From the IMG/VR virus record IMGVR_UViG_3300009160_003727, positions 1-45,628 of that record: 45,628 nt of DNA; one strand, 5' to 3'. Below, piece by piece: positions 8,629 through 16,352 of the stretch. Position 1 is the first letter of the stretch. The number at the start of each line of letters is the position of its first letter. Made by a program: the position numbers and the translations under genes. The notes under the pieces are model-generated. The model worked only from the letters and a program-made list of their open reading frames with translations, ran no database searches and was not told where the DNA came from. This DNA comes from a virus.

Positions 8629-9558
8629 ATGAACTACATTTTAGGGTCAGGCATAGTTGGTCTAACTGCTCGACACATCCTAGGAGCTGATTGGCAAGTA
8701 GTTCCATTTTATAAAAGCAGATTTTTTTCGAGCAATCCACCATTAGATGATAACTTCTTGTGTAGACATGAGCGGTTGGACTATATTATTGATAAATTAT
8801 TGCCAGGTAAAATAGTTAATTCTATATTTTATAAAAGATCTTGGTCGATGAATGGCATATTATCAACGAACGGCGATAAGATAGTTATTAATGATTGGCT
8901 CGACAAAGTTTATGGCAATGATGTGCCAGGACAAAGTTTACCTTACTATTTGCAAAAAGACATATTTCAGATTTATAATAATGTCAGGATCAGCGAAATT
9001 TACAAGGCACTGTTAGACTTATACTTACCGGTCCTAAAACAGAACGCTACTGCCGGCTTGCCGACTTCAATCAGAGATGGATACATATATTTTGGCGAAG
9101 AAAGAAAGCCATATGATAATATAATTAGCACAATCCCAGCCGATGTTTTATATAACCTTACTGGACGTACAAGTTTATTAAAATCTAAGGATATGCATTA
9201 TGTGCATTTGTTTACCGAGGAATTAGATTTTGAAGGCGCTAATCAAATGATGGTCGCTGATAGAGATATCGAATTTTTTAAAGTATCGAACATAGCTCCA
9301 AGTCGATATTTGTTTTATTTTTTAAAAGACATGTTACACCCTGGCATATATATGCAAAATTTTCTTAAGAAATTCGAAATTATAGACGGTACTATGGTTA
9401 AACAGGCTTTAACACTAGGAAATACGATAGATATAAGCGTATTCAAGAAAGAGAATATACATCCGATAGGTAGCTATGCTATATGGGACCCTTGCTTGGA
9501 TGTTGCGAGCTGTTTTTTAAGATTATTAAATACCCTTGACACCGGATTTAAAAAATGA
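8629..9558 (+). CDS. FAD-dependent UDP-galactopyranose-mutase-like flavoprotein
   Basis: The N-terminus MNYILGSGIVGL gives a clean GxGxxG dinucleotide-binding turn (residues 6-11) at the very start, typical of UDP-galactopyranose mutase and related amine-oxidase-fold enzymes. A second family hallmark, NIISTIPADVLYNLTG, lies in the middle of the protein and corresponds to the 'vStiP' strand that approaches the flavin. At 309 residues it is shorter than bacterial UGM (about 370), and active-site arginines cannot be assigned by eye. It is translationally coupled (ATGA overlap) to kdsB, so a role in nucleotide-sugar or glycan metabolism is likely. The exact substrate is unknown and it could be a related oxidoreductase. 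Confidence 0.75.
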   Translation: MNYILGSGIVGLTARHILGADWQVVPFYKSRFFSSNPPLDDNFLCRHERLDYIIDKLLPGKIVNSIFYKRSWSMNGILSTNGDKIVINDWLDKVYGNDVPGQSLPYYLQKDIFQIYNNVRISEIYKALLDLYLPVLKQNATAGLPTSIRDGYIYFGEERKPYDNIISTIPADVLYNLTGRTSLLKSKDMHYVHLFTEELDFEGANQMMVADRDIEFFKVSNIAPSRYLFYFLKDMLHPGIYMQNFLKKFEIIDGTMVKQALTLGNTIDISVFKKENIHPIGSYAIWDPCLDVASCFLRLLNTLDTGFKK

Positions 9559-10271
9559 TTAAATCGAATGCTATAATAATTCCAGCAAGATTAAAATCGA
9601 CTAGGCTCAAGAAAAAATTACTTATCGAAGTTAAAGGCAAACCAATTATCCAATACACTATTGAGAATGCTCTAGCGAGTAAGAAGAAAAATCGTATTAT
9701 TGTAGCGACAGAGGATTTAGATATTAAAAGATTCGTCGATAGTCTCGGATATGATGTCGACTGTGTTCGGACACCCCAATTTAATAACGGCACGGAACGA
9801 GTGCGACACATATCAAAAGAATTACTTAATGGTTATGCTAGAGTGGTAAATCTTCAAGCTGATGAGCCATTGTTTAACGCAGATAGTATCGACGCCGTGT
9901 TTGGTGAAATAAGCAATGACATTGTCTTGACTAGCGCATACTCCTTTATTAAGAGTGAAGCTGAATATAATGATCCGAATACCGTAAAAGTGGTATTAAA
10001 CGTATTCGACATGGCGCTATATTTTAGTAGATCATCAATACCACACGGTGGTTTTACTTCAGCATGCAAACATATCGGCATATATGGTTACAAGAGAGAC
10101 GTACTTGCTGATTTACCAACCAGTAGCAATTATCAAAAATCAGAAAATCTTGAACAATTGTCTTGGTTAGAGAACGGCTACGCTATAAAAATGGTTAGAA
10201 TCAATTATGAGACAATAGGTATTGACACGCCAGAAAATATCGAAGCTTTTAAGGCTACTCTTGAGAAGTAA
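9555..10271 (+). CDS. kdsB: 3-deoxy-manno-octulosonate cytidylyltransferase (CMP-Kdo synthetase)
   Basis: This enzyme activates Kdo with CTP to CMP-Kdo, the donor for lipopolysaccharide inner core or capsule. The 238 residues match the family length (about 250) and its motifs in order: IIPARLKSTRL near the N-terminus (nucleotide loop), GKPIIQYTIENA, VATEDLDI, a GTERV segment, NLQADEPL, DPNTVKVV, YFSRSSIP, HIGIYGYKRDVL and GIDTPENIEA near the end. The start overlaps the flavoprotein stop (ATGA). The 3' end overlaps a minus-strand gene by 17 bases. Carriage by a phage is uncommon and implies either remodelling of host surface glycan or use of Kdo-like (possibly other nonulosonic) sugars in a phage-directed glycan. 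A related CMP-sugar synthetase specificity remains possible. Confidence 0.93.
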   Translation: MIKSNAIIIPARLKSTRLKKKLLIEVKGKPIIQYTIENALASKKKNRIIVATEDLDIKRFVDSLGYDVDCVRTPQFNNGTERVRHISKELLNGYARVVNLQADEPLFNADSIDAVFGEISNDIVLTSAYSFIKSEAEYNDPNTVKVVLNVFDMALYFSRSSIPHGGFTSACKHIGIYGYKRDVLADLPTSSNYQKSENLEQLSWLENGYAIKMVRINYETIGIDTPENIEAFKATLEK

Positions 10272-10665
10272 GCGTATCGCTGTCCGACGGCATACTTTCA
10301 AGATAATAAGCAAATTCATCCTTATTTTCGACCTTGCGAAGATATTCAAACTCGCCCTTCCTTCTTAGATAATTTCCGAACCTCATAATCATCGTCGAAA
10401 ATGTTTTGAATCTAGAAGGAATATATTGCGAAAGATCGGTTTTTGATAATCTGCAATTATTATCTTTAAATAATTTATAAATGAAATCATTATCGACATC
10501 TTTTTCTTTTTTCTTGTCTTCAACAGCGCCGGCTAAATCTTTAATGTCTTGAATTGTGTCCTTTAGGATTTCGCCGGCTTTACCGGTTAGATGTAAAGCA
10601 TTTTCTGTCGCTAATTCATCTATATTAATATTTAGATCAATGTCGATGATAGTGTACTTAGTCAT
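10255..10665 (-). CDS. Unknown small acidic protein
   Basis: This minus-strand gene encodes 136 residues. The start is supported by AAAGGA on the minus strand just upstream (within 10666-10676). The centre is charged and helical (EDKKKEKDVDNDF), followed by a basic patch (RFGNYLRRKGEFEYLRK). No known domain is recognised. It converges on kdsB with a 17-base antiparallel overlap and diverges from the next plus-strand gene with only 11 bases between the two start codons. A promoter for it must therefore lie inside the neighbouring coding sequence. A regulatory function is possible but unsupported. Confidence 0.72.
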   Translation of the reverse strand: MTKYTIIDIDLNINIDELATENALHLTGKAGEILKDTIQDIKDLAGAVEDKKKEKDVDNDFIYKLFKDNNCRLSKTDLSQYIPSRFKTFSTMIMRFGNYLRRKGEFEYLRKVENKDEFAYYLESMPSDSDTLTSQE

Positions 10666-10676
10666 GGAGGTCCTTT
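10666..10676. promoter_or_regulatory. Eleven-base divergent gap with a ribosome site on each strand
   Basis: The gap GGAGGTCCTTT between the divergent ATGs carries GGAGG for the plus-strand gene at 10677 (six-base spacing) and AAAGGA for the minus-strand gene at 10665 (five-base spacing). The two ribosome sites overlap on opposite strands, and no room is left for a promoter. Confidence 0.7.
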
Positions 10677-11477
10677 ATGAAATGTTTTTTATGTACCAGC
10701 GATGCTTTCGATAATTCTCAATTAACAATACAGATGGAAGACGGCAAGAAAGTCGATATCTATCTATGCGAAGTACATTCTGAATCCTCTATTAAACAGC
10801 TTAAGGAAGCCTATGTCCAAAAGAAAGTAGATTTAGATAATTTAATAAAACAAGCCAAAGAGCTAGGATATAGTATAGATCTGGACAGTCTCTTGAATCC
10901 ATCTAGCAGATCTATCCTGACGGCCACGGAGATACACGTAGCACCAGAAGTTTTACAGATTCCTATTAAACCGGCTACCCAGCCTGCTAAAGTACAAATT
11001 AGGCAAGAAATAATAACGGAAGACGACGAAAACATGATTCCGACCGAAATTATAGACAAAAAGGTAATGCGGTCAGTCGGTGGTAATACTGAAATGGGTA
11101 ATGTGTCGGCGCATCAATCTTATGATTTTAATAGTCTCGGAGACAAGCTGCCAGAAAACGCTAGAATTGGTAAAGTAAAAATGGCTATGGTCGAAGGGCG
11201 CGGTGGCCAGCCCATCGCCATACCACAGAAGCGGGTTGATGGGCTTGGCGAAACGCATATCATGATAAATAAAGCAGAAAACGATGATAAGTTACAAGCA
11301 CGATTTAAAAAGATGGCTCAGGAGAGCAAATCAGATAAATTCGCTAACTTCTCCCAGAATGGATATGCAGACACGACTAGACCTTGTCCGATTTGCAGGG
11401 GCAGTGGGTTGGTTAGGAACGGTAAAAATGAATCAAGTTGTCCAAAATGCGCTGGCGGTGGTATGATATCTATCTAA
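10677..11477 (+). CDS. Protein with DnaJ-type cysteine-rich zinc motif
   Basis: This gene encodes 266 residues, starting after GGAGG. The C-terminus holds CPICRGSG and CPKCAGGG about 19 residues apart, the CxxCxGxG repeat pair of DnaJ central domains and related zinc proteins. The N-terminus has a second possible zinc site (CFLC near residues 3-6 with CEVH near 31-34). The middle is low-complexity and probably flexible. No J domain is present, so this is not a true DnaJ. It may be a holdase-like or single-strand-binding adaptor near the recombination genes, but the function is unknown. The 3' end overlaps the convergent minus-strand gene by eight bases. Confidence 0.8.
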   Translation: MKCFLCTSDAFDNSQLTIQMEDGKKVDIYLCEVHSESSIKQLKEAYVQKKVDLDNLIKQAKELGYSIDLDSLLNPSSRSILTATEIHVAPEVLQIPIKPATQPAKVQIRQEIITEDDENMIPTEIIDKKVMRSVGGNTEMGNVSAHQSYDFNSLGDKLPENARIGKVKMAMVEGRGGQPIAIPQKRVDGLGETHIMINKAENDDKLQARFKKMAQESKSDKFANFSQNGYADTTRPCPICRGSGLVRNGKNESSCPKCAGGGMISI

Positions 11478-11691
11478 TAGTATAAGGTCTATTACCCATA
11501 CCAAAGAATTGGCGGTGTCTTTCACTTACTGGCACCCCTGTTGAATATGAAGTATCACCCTTCTGACTATTTCCCATATCAAAACCAGACGAAGGATTAA
11601 ACCCTGAAGGCTGTCGCCCAGAATTAAAATAATTCTCGCTGTTTAAGACTTCACGCATTTTTTGCCCTAGAAAGCCTTCATTCAAATTCAT
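11470..11691 (-). CDS. Unknown small Gly/Ser/Asn-rich protein
   Basis: This minus-strand gene encodes 73 residues and overlaps the end of the upstream minus-strand gene by 14 bases. A ribosome site AAAGGA lies eight to nine bases before the start. Composition is rich in Gly, Ser, Asn and Phe (FNPSSGFDMGNSQKGD), so most of it is probably disordered. No domain is recognised. It is probably the second gene of a two-gene minus-strand operon. Confidence 0.62.
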   Translation of the reverse strand: MNLNEGFLGQKMREVLNSENYFNSGRQPSGFNPSSGFDMGNSQKGDTSYSTGVPVSERHRQFFGMGNRPYTIR

Positions 11692-12196
11692 CGTGTATAT
11701 CCTTTACATTTTTCTTGTTAAGGTCGGTCTTGATGATGTCGAATTCAGAAGCTTGTTCTGGCTGCGATACCTCTTTAATACCATCCATATCAGAATTTAA
11801 TCCTGAGTCCTGCTCTGCCCAAGCATCGCGACCATCTCTTAACTCTTCTAATAATTTGTCTGCTAGATCTAGAGCTTTTGCGATTTCAGAGGAATCAATA
11901 GCTTGGGCTGTAAGCTCTTTTTCCATAGCGCTATTAAATGTAGTTGATCCAAAATTCTTATAACTATGCGCCTTATTAAAAGCCTGCAATATGGGCCCTA
12001 TATAAATTAATTTAGCGTTAAACAATTTGTCTCGATATTTGGAATAAATATCATTATGAATAAATTCTAAGCCATTTACACGCTCTAGATCATTAAGATC
12101 ATCTTTATCATGACCTTTGAGGCCTAATTGGGCATCTTGATTCAGGTAAATATCAAGTGCTTCTAAAAAAGTCTTTTGTTTCTTATTAAGGCTCAT
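11678..12196 (-). CDS. Unknown helical acidic protein
   Basis: This minus-strand gene encodes 172 residues. The second of two adjacent ATGs (12196 rather than 12202) is preferred because the GAGGA site is six bases from it and directly abuts the first. The sequence is largely helical, with the charged segment DLADKLLEELRDGRDAW, and ends in an acidic, Lys-Asn-rich tail. No recognised domain. It heads the minus-strand pair and diverges from the plus-strand gene at 12251. The 54-base AT-rich gap between them is the only obvious place for both promoters. Confidence 0.7.
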   Translation of the reverse strand: MSLNKKQKTFLEALDIYLNQDAQLGLKGHDKDDLNDLERVNGLEFIHNDIYSKYRDKLFNAKLIYIGPILQAFNKAHSYKNFGSTTFNSAMEKELTAQAIDSSEIAKALDLADKLLEELRDGRDAWAEQDSGLNSDMDGIKEVSQPEQASEFDIIKTDLNKKNVKDIHDEFE

Positions 12197-12250
12197 ATTC
12201 ATTCCTCACTTAAATTTTAAATTTGATTGTCATATATTGGTATTTATCTG

Positions 12251-12568
12251 ATGGAAAACGAAGAAAGAATTAGCAGATTCGATCAGGTTACTATTAATAC
12301 TACCCGTAGAGTAAGTTATCTATCTGCACCTGAGGGTCAACAGCTTAATCCGAATGGTATGTGGATGGTAGCTGCAGCTATAGGAAATGAATTATTATTA
12401 ACTAAAGAATCAATAGTAATACGGATACCTGCGGCAGATGTTAAGAAAGTATTAGATTATCATAGGACATTTACAAACATCTTAGACTCTTTAGGAAAGT
12501 TTAACAATTATGAAAGCAGAAAAGAAAGACCCACCGAAGACCCTCCAAGACCTGATGAAGAGGATTGA
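12251..12568 (+). CDS. Unknown small protein preceding recA
   Basis: This gene encodes 105 residues from the ATG at 12251. A TTG at 12227 in the same frame would add eight residues; neither has a clear ribosome site. It shows a beta-rich N-terminal half and a C-terminal helix (VKKVLDYHRTFTNILDSLGKF), then a charged Pro-Glu-Asp tail. The tail-coding part overlaps the first 59 bases of recA in another frame. No domain is recognised. The overlap implies co-translation with recA, so an accessory role in recombination is plausible. Confidence 0.65.
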   Translation: MENEERISRFDQVTINTTRRVSYLSAPEGQQLNPNGMWMVAAAIGNELLLTKESIVIRIPAADVKKVLDYHRTFTNILDSLGKFNNYESRKERPTEDPPRPDEED

Positions 12569-13622
12569 TAAGGACTTCGGCCCAGGGACAATCATGCGTG
12601 GCAGAAGCAGCATAGTTAATGTTAGCATAGTCCCGACTGGAATCCCCTCTATCGACAAGGCATTAGGAGCTGGTGGTGTGCCTATCGGCCGTACTTTGGA
12701 AATATTCGGGCCAGAAAGTAGCGGAAAGACAACTACATGCCTACACATCGCCTCTGCATTCCAGAAGCATTATTTCAAGGGTAAGGAACGTGATGGTGTT
12801 GTAGCATATATCGATGCTGAACATGCCCTAGATATAGAATGGGCGAGAAGATTAGGAGTCAATACGGAAACACTTTGTATTTCTCAACCAGATAGTGGTG
12901 AAGATGCGTTTCGACTTATAGAAGTGTTGGTAGAGTCTGGCCAAGTTGATCTAGTCGTGGTTGATTCCGTGGCTGCACTTATACCTAAGGCTATATTAGA
13001 AGAGGATATCGGTAAAGCCACCATGGGTGCTCTAGCCCAACTCATGTCTAAAGCATTAAGCAAATTAAAGGGCAAATGCAATAATAGCGGCACCACTTTA
13101 GTATTCGTTAATCAGCTTAGAGAGAAGGTCGGTATGGTTTTTGGAAACCCAGAAGTGACACCTGGCGGCCGTGCACTTAAATATTATGCTTCGGTGAGAG
13201 CAGAAATCAAACGCAGCACCGCTATAAAATCTTCTGATGACACTGTTATCGGACATCACACTACTATGAAAATAGTTAAAAACAAAGTCGCAGCTCCTTT
13301 TAGAGTCGCTGAGTTCGACATATTCTATGGCACAAAATCATACCCGATTGCAGGTATTGATGCAGTTTCGTCCCTTTTAGATGTCGGCCTTGATGTCGGC
13401 GTTATATCTAAGAGCGGATCATTCTTTAATTATGATGGTAAAAGTTTGGGCAATGGTGCTCAAAACGCTTCTAAAGCCTTAAGGAATGATGACGTTCTGT
13501 TTAAAAAGATAAAAGATGAAATATACTTAAAGGCCTTCGGCCCTGATTTCGGCCAAGTAAAGGTCGATGATGATTTAGAAGACAAATACCTTGATGATGA
13601 GGAAGACCCAAATGGCAAATAG
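12510..13622 (+). CDS. recA: RecA recombinase, bacterial type
   Basis: This is an ATP-dependent strand-exchange protein that forms filaments on single-stranded DNA. The 370 residues contain Walker A GPESSGKT (67-74), the Walker B strand VDLVVVDSVAAL, the loop GALAQLMSKAL, loop-2 region NQLREKVGMVFGNPEVTPGG, and GGRALKYYAS, all as in bacterial RecA (about 350 residues). The C-terminus is strongly acidic, as in host RecA, where it restrains filament assembly. T4-like phages normally use the divergent UvsX, so a bacterial-type RecA is notable beside gp32- and UvsY-like genes. The start at 12510 retains the N-terminal helix LQDLMKRIDKDFGPG expected for RecA, although the AGGA ribosome site is a long 13 bases away. 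Confidence 0.96.
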   Translation: MKAEKKDPPKTLQDLMKRIDKDFGPGTIMRGRSSIVNVSIVPTGIPSIDKALGAGGVPIGRTLEIFGPESSGKTTTCLHIASAFQKHYFKGKERDGVVAYIDAEHALDIEWARRLGVNTETLCISQPDSGEDAFRLIEVLVESGQVDLVVVDSVAALIPKAILEEDIGKATMGALAQLMSKALSKLKGKCNNSGTTLVFVNQLREKVGMVFGNPEVTPGGRALKYYASVRAEIKRSTAIKSSDDTVIGHHTTMKIVKNKVAAPFRVAEFDIFYGTKSYPIAGIDAVSSLLDVGLDVGVISKSGSFFNYDGKSLGNGAQNASKALRNDDVLFKKIKDEIYLKAFGPDFGQVKVDDDLEDKYLDDEEDPNGK

Positions 13623-13944
13623 TCCAAAGTATGATGTAAATGACATAGTTTATTTTAAAGCCTCTGCTGCTAGAGGCTTTATAGAACCGGTAAAAATAGG
13701 TATCGTTGCAAAAATCGATACTACTTGGGTGTATGGTCTAAAATATAAGACCGCTGAGCCTAGCGCGCCTAGAGTTTTTGGCGACAGAATAAACTTCGGA
13801 AACCTTGGGGCCCAACAGGTATACTACACTGAGGACGAATTCCAAACGTATTGTGAAGCTTTAGGGGTCGCTGAAAAATACTTGACTGGCCAATTAACAG
13901 CGATTCAAACACTTATCGCCGCAAGTTGCGGAGTCACGGGCTGA
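13612..13944 (+). CDS. Unknown small beta-rich protein
   Basis: This gene encodes 110 residues from the ATG at 13612, supported by GAGGAAG (13599-13605). The longer frame from 13591 starts inside recA without a site. The N-terminal half (NDIVYFKASAARGFIEPVKIGIVAKI) has the alternating pattern of an SH3-like or KOW-like barrel; the C-terminal half is helical. No function is recognised. It lies between recA and the helicase and overlaps recA by 11 bases, so it belongs to the replication operon. Confidence 0.7.
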   Translation: MANSPKYDVNDIVYFKASAARGFIEPVKIGIVAKIDTTWVYGLKYKTAEPSAPRVFGDRINFGNLGAQQVYYTEDEFQTYCEALGVAEKYLTGQLTAIQTLIAASCGVTG

Positions 13945-13947
13945 TAA

Positions 13948-15288
13948 ATGACACAAATCGTTTCTTATGATGCTGGCAACATAAATGATAATGAAGATGA
14001 AAAACCATTTGGAAAATACCAAGAAGAAGCGATAATTTCATTAGCTCTTGATCACCCAGAATTCTTCTCCAACGTCGGAAGATACCTTAAGCCAGACATG
14101 TTTGGTCGAACCGAATGCAAGTATGTTATGGCTGTTCTTCTTAATTATTACGAAAAATTTAACATTATCCCCACTAGGCCACTGCTTAGAGATATAGTCG
14201 AAAAACAATTAACGTCTGATCAGCCTTTTGAGATAGTGTTCAAATTACTTGATAGGAAATCAGACCCCAGAGAAGTTCCGATCATCAAAGACACTTTAAT
14301 GAAGTGGGCCAAAAATCGAGCATATGGTTTAATTTATAGCGAAGAAGCTATACAAGCTTATGAATCAGGTCGTTTTGAAGAATTAGAGAAAATAGTCTCA
14401 GAGGCAAATAAGGTAACAGACATAGGTGAAGGTGGCTTTTGGCTGCTAGAACAGTTTGAAAAATTATTCCAATCAGACGCCATAGATCATAGAACTACGG
14501 GATTTCCGAGACTTGATCGAATCCTTAATAATGGCGGACCATCACCAAAAGAAGTGTTATGTTGGTTAGCGCCGACAAACACCGGTAAATCGATATTGTT
14601 GGTTAATAATGCGATTTCATCTCTTAAAGGCGCTAATAATGATGGGACAAATGGTCAGGACGTACTCCTTGTTACCTTTGAGCTAGACACTATTAAAACC
14701 GCTCTAAGATGCCTTTCGGCTACGACAGGTATACCTCAAGATCAAGTAGCTAATAATCAAGATTACATTAGAAGAGTCATTAACACTATCAAAGACACCT
14801 ATAATAAAAAGCTATTAATATATGAATTTCCCCCTGACGAATGTAGCGTGGATCATATATATGCTTTAATAGATAATCTTAAACGAAAAGAAGGATGGCG
14901 ACCAGACGTTGTTGTGGTTGATTATCTTGATTTAATGGTCAGTCGTAATGCAGCATATAACAAGGATGATTATACCAGACAGAAGCATATCGCTACTGAG
15001 CTACGTGGTTTAGCTAAAAACGAAAACGTATTAGTCTTTACTGCTACCCAAACCAATCGTAGCGGTGGGGAAGGGTCGGAACCAATCGATCTATCAAAAA
15101 CCGCCGAAAGCTATGGTAAGCAATTTGCACTTGACTATGTAATTAGTTTAAACCAATCTATCGAGGATAAGTTGGAAAAACCGCCTAGGATTAGGTTTTA
15201 TGTCGCTAAAAATAGAAATGGTCCTAAAAATGAATTAATCACCTGTGAGATTAATTATGACACTATGGTAGTTAAGGAGATGGCCTGA
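13948..15288 (+). CDS. DnaB-type replicative helicase
   Basis: This is a hexameric RecA-fold helicase that unwinds DNA at the fork. The 446 residues include an N-terminal helical domain (KYQEEAIISLALDHPEFF resembles the DnaB-N start), Walker A APTNTGKS (208-215), a Walker B strand DVVVVDYLDLM, and the later motif VFTATQTNRSG followed by ESYGKQFALDYVISL, as in DnaB and T4 gp41-like helicases. No primase domain is fused, so priming must come from another gene outside the window or from the host. It sits directly after recA and one small gene. Confidence 0.92.
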   Translation: MTQIVSYDAGNINDNEDEKPFGKYQEEAIISLALDHPEFFSNVGRYLKPDMFGRTECKYVMAVLLNYYEKFNIIPTRPLLRDIVEKQLTSDQPFEIVFKLLDRKSDPREVPIIKDTLMKWAKNRAYGLIYSEEAIQAYESGRFEELEKIVSEANKVTDIGEGGFWLLEQFEKLFQSDAIDHRTTGFPRLDRILNNGGPSPKEVLCWLAPTNTGKSILLVNNAISSLKGANNDGTNGQDVLLVTFELDTIKTALRCLSATTGIPQDQVANNQDYIRRVINTIKDTYNKKLLIYEFPPDECSVDHIYALIDNLKRKEGWRPDVVVVDYLDLMVSRNAAYNKDDYTRQKHIATELRGLAKNENVLVFTATQTNRSGGEGSEPIDLSKTAESYGKQFALDYVISLNQSIEDKLEKPPRIRFYVAKNRNGPKNELITCEINYDTMVVKEMA

Positions 15289-15497
15289 TGAAGATGCGCA
15301 TCATAATTGATGTCAATGTTTCGAAAACATTGGCGCAAACGATGGAAAGGAATGGCTTTAATGTTATTCCAGAGGGAACTGGGTTAGGGATAAGAATTCC
15401 AAATAGTCCTGCGATCACCAAGAGCAAAAGCAAAATAACGTTTACAGAGATTTTTACAGAGATTACAGATGAACCAAGTACAAAGGAGATAAGATGA
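15288..15497 (+). CDS. Unknown small protein
   Basis: This gene encodes 69 residues, with AAGGAG (15274-15279) eight bases before the ATG, which overlaps the helicase stop by one base. It begins with a short beta-type segment (MRIIIDVNVSKTLAQTMERNGFNV) that may be a small alpha/beta unit. The rest is Lys/Thr-rich. No domain is recognised. Coupling with the helicase and GroES-like genes is clear from the overlaps. Confidence 0.65.
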   Translation: MKMRIIIDVNVSKTLAQTMERNGFNVIPEGTGLGIRIPNSPAITKSKSKITFTEIFTEITDEPSTKEIR

Positions 15498-15931
15498 TAC
15501 CGAAGACTGCTAAGCTAATAAAAGAAGAAACCGCATCAAACACCAAGGCCAACGTCGATGAGCCTAAAGTATGCTCAAAAGCCAAGAAATGCTGCGATAG
15601 CGAGCCAGAAAATTACCAAGAAATAGAAATACGTGAAATCAAATGCCTTAATGATTTCGTTGCTATATTGAGATTCGAAGAAGAATCGGTAATCGAAATA
15701 CCCGATCATCAACGTCTTAAAAATGAAGGTATGGTTATTGGCGTTGGGCCTGGTGTCCCTCCAACTATAAATGCACAAGTTATAATAGGCGATGTTGTAG
15801 CTTTTATGCCGCGTAATATAATCACCGAGATTAAAGGTACAAAATACCCCTACGAAGGCAAGACTATTACCATCGTTTCAGAACGCAATATTATTATGAC
15901 ATTAGATCCAATCATCCACAGGTTCGTATAA
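15494..15931 (+). CDS. GroES-like co-chaperonin
   Basis: Residues 48-145 follow the GroES (Cpn10) pattern: IKCLNDFVAILR at the first strand, EGMVIGVGPG (compare RGEVLAVGNGR in E. coli GroES), VIIGDVVAFMP (compare VKVGDIVIF), and TITIVSERNIIM at the closing strand (compare VLIMSESDILAIV). An N-terminal extension of about 45 residues contains a Cys-rich patch (KVCSKAKKCCD). Phages such as T4 (gp31) encode GroES analogues that let the host GroEL chamber fold phage capsid protein. No GroEL is encoded in this window. The mobile loop is replaced by a shorter DHQRLKN segment. A ribosome site AAGGAG precedes the ATG by five bases. Confidence 0.78.
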   Translation: MIPKTAKLIKEETASNTKANVDEPKVCSKAKKCCDSEPENYQEIEIREIKCLNDFVAILRFEEESVIEIPDHQRLKNEGMVIGVGPGVPPTINAQVIIGDVVAFMPRNIITEIKGTKYPYEGKTITIVSERNIIMTLDPIIHRFV

Positions 15932-16338
15932 TGCCAGAATACATTTATAGATGCGTTCCATGTGAAGAAAAGCTAGCTGAAGATAATTCTAGTGTCGATG
16001 CTGATACGTATGATGCTCAAGTTCTTTTTGAGACAAGTCATAGCATGTCAGCTGCTGGTAAAGAATTATCTGAAGCCCTAAAATGTCCACGCTGCGGCGC
16101 ATCAAGGGCAGAAAGGTTCTATGGTTATGATAATATCATATCATATGTCAGAGGCAATGGTTATTTAGATCGCGCTGGCGCTAGAAGAGACATGCATAAG
16201 CATACATTAGTTAATAATGACCCATACGGTCATATGCGCCAGCCAGGAGAAGTCGAAGATTTAAAGATCAAGCTAGACCAAGCAGGAAAACACGACCCGA
16301 AACCTAGGCATTTCGTAATGGGCGCAAAAACGACATAA
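15931..16338 (+). CDS. FmdB-like zinc-ribbon protein
   Basis: The start overlaps the previous stop (TAATG). The N-terminus MPEYIYRCVPCEEK and a later CPRCG (about residues 52-56) match the arrangement of FmdB/CxxC regulatory zinc ribbons, which begin MPxYxYxCxxCG and close with CPxCG. The remaining 75 residues are polar and unassigned. Small proteins of this family are common in phages; some act as transcriptional or assembly helpers, but no target can be named here. Confidence 0.75.
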   Translation: MPEYIYRCVPCEEKLAEDNSSVDADTYDAQVLFETSHSMSAAGKELSEALKCPRCGASRAERFYGYDNIISYVRGNGYLDRAGARRDMHKHTLVNNDPYGHMRQPGEVEDLKIKLDQAGKHDPKPRHFVMGAKTT

Positions 16339-16352
16339 TGTATTGATTCATT

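Noticed and set aside
8629-9558. Certain UDP-galactopyranose mutase
   Set aside because: The fold is likely, but the protein is short and catalytic arginines cannot be placed, so only a family-level name is given.
10677-11477. Full DnaJ chaperone
   Set aside because: Only a two-repeat CxxCxGxG motif is present; no J domain (HPD) exists in the frame.
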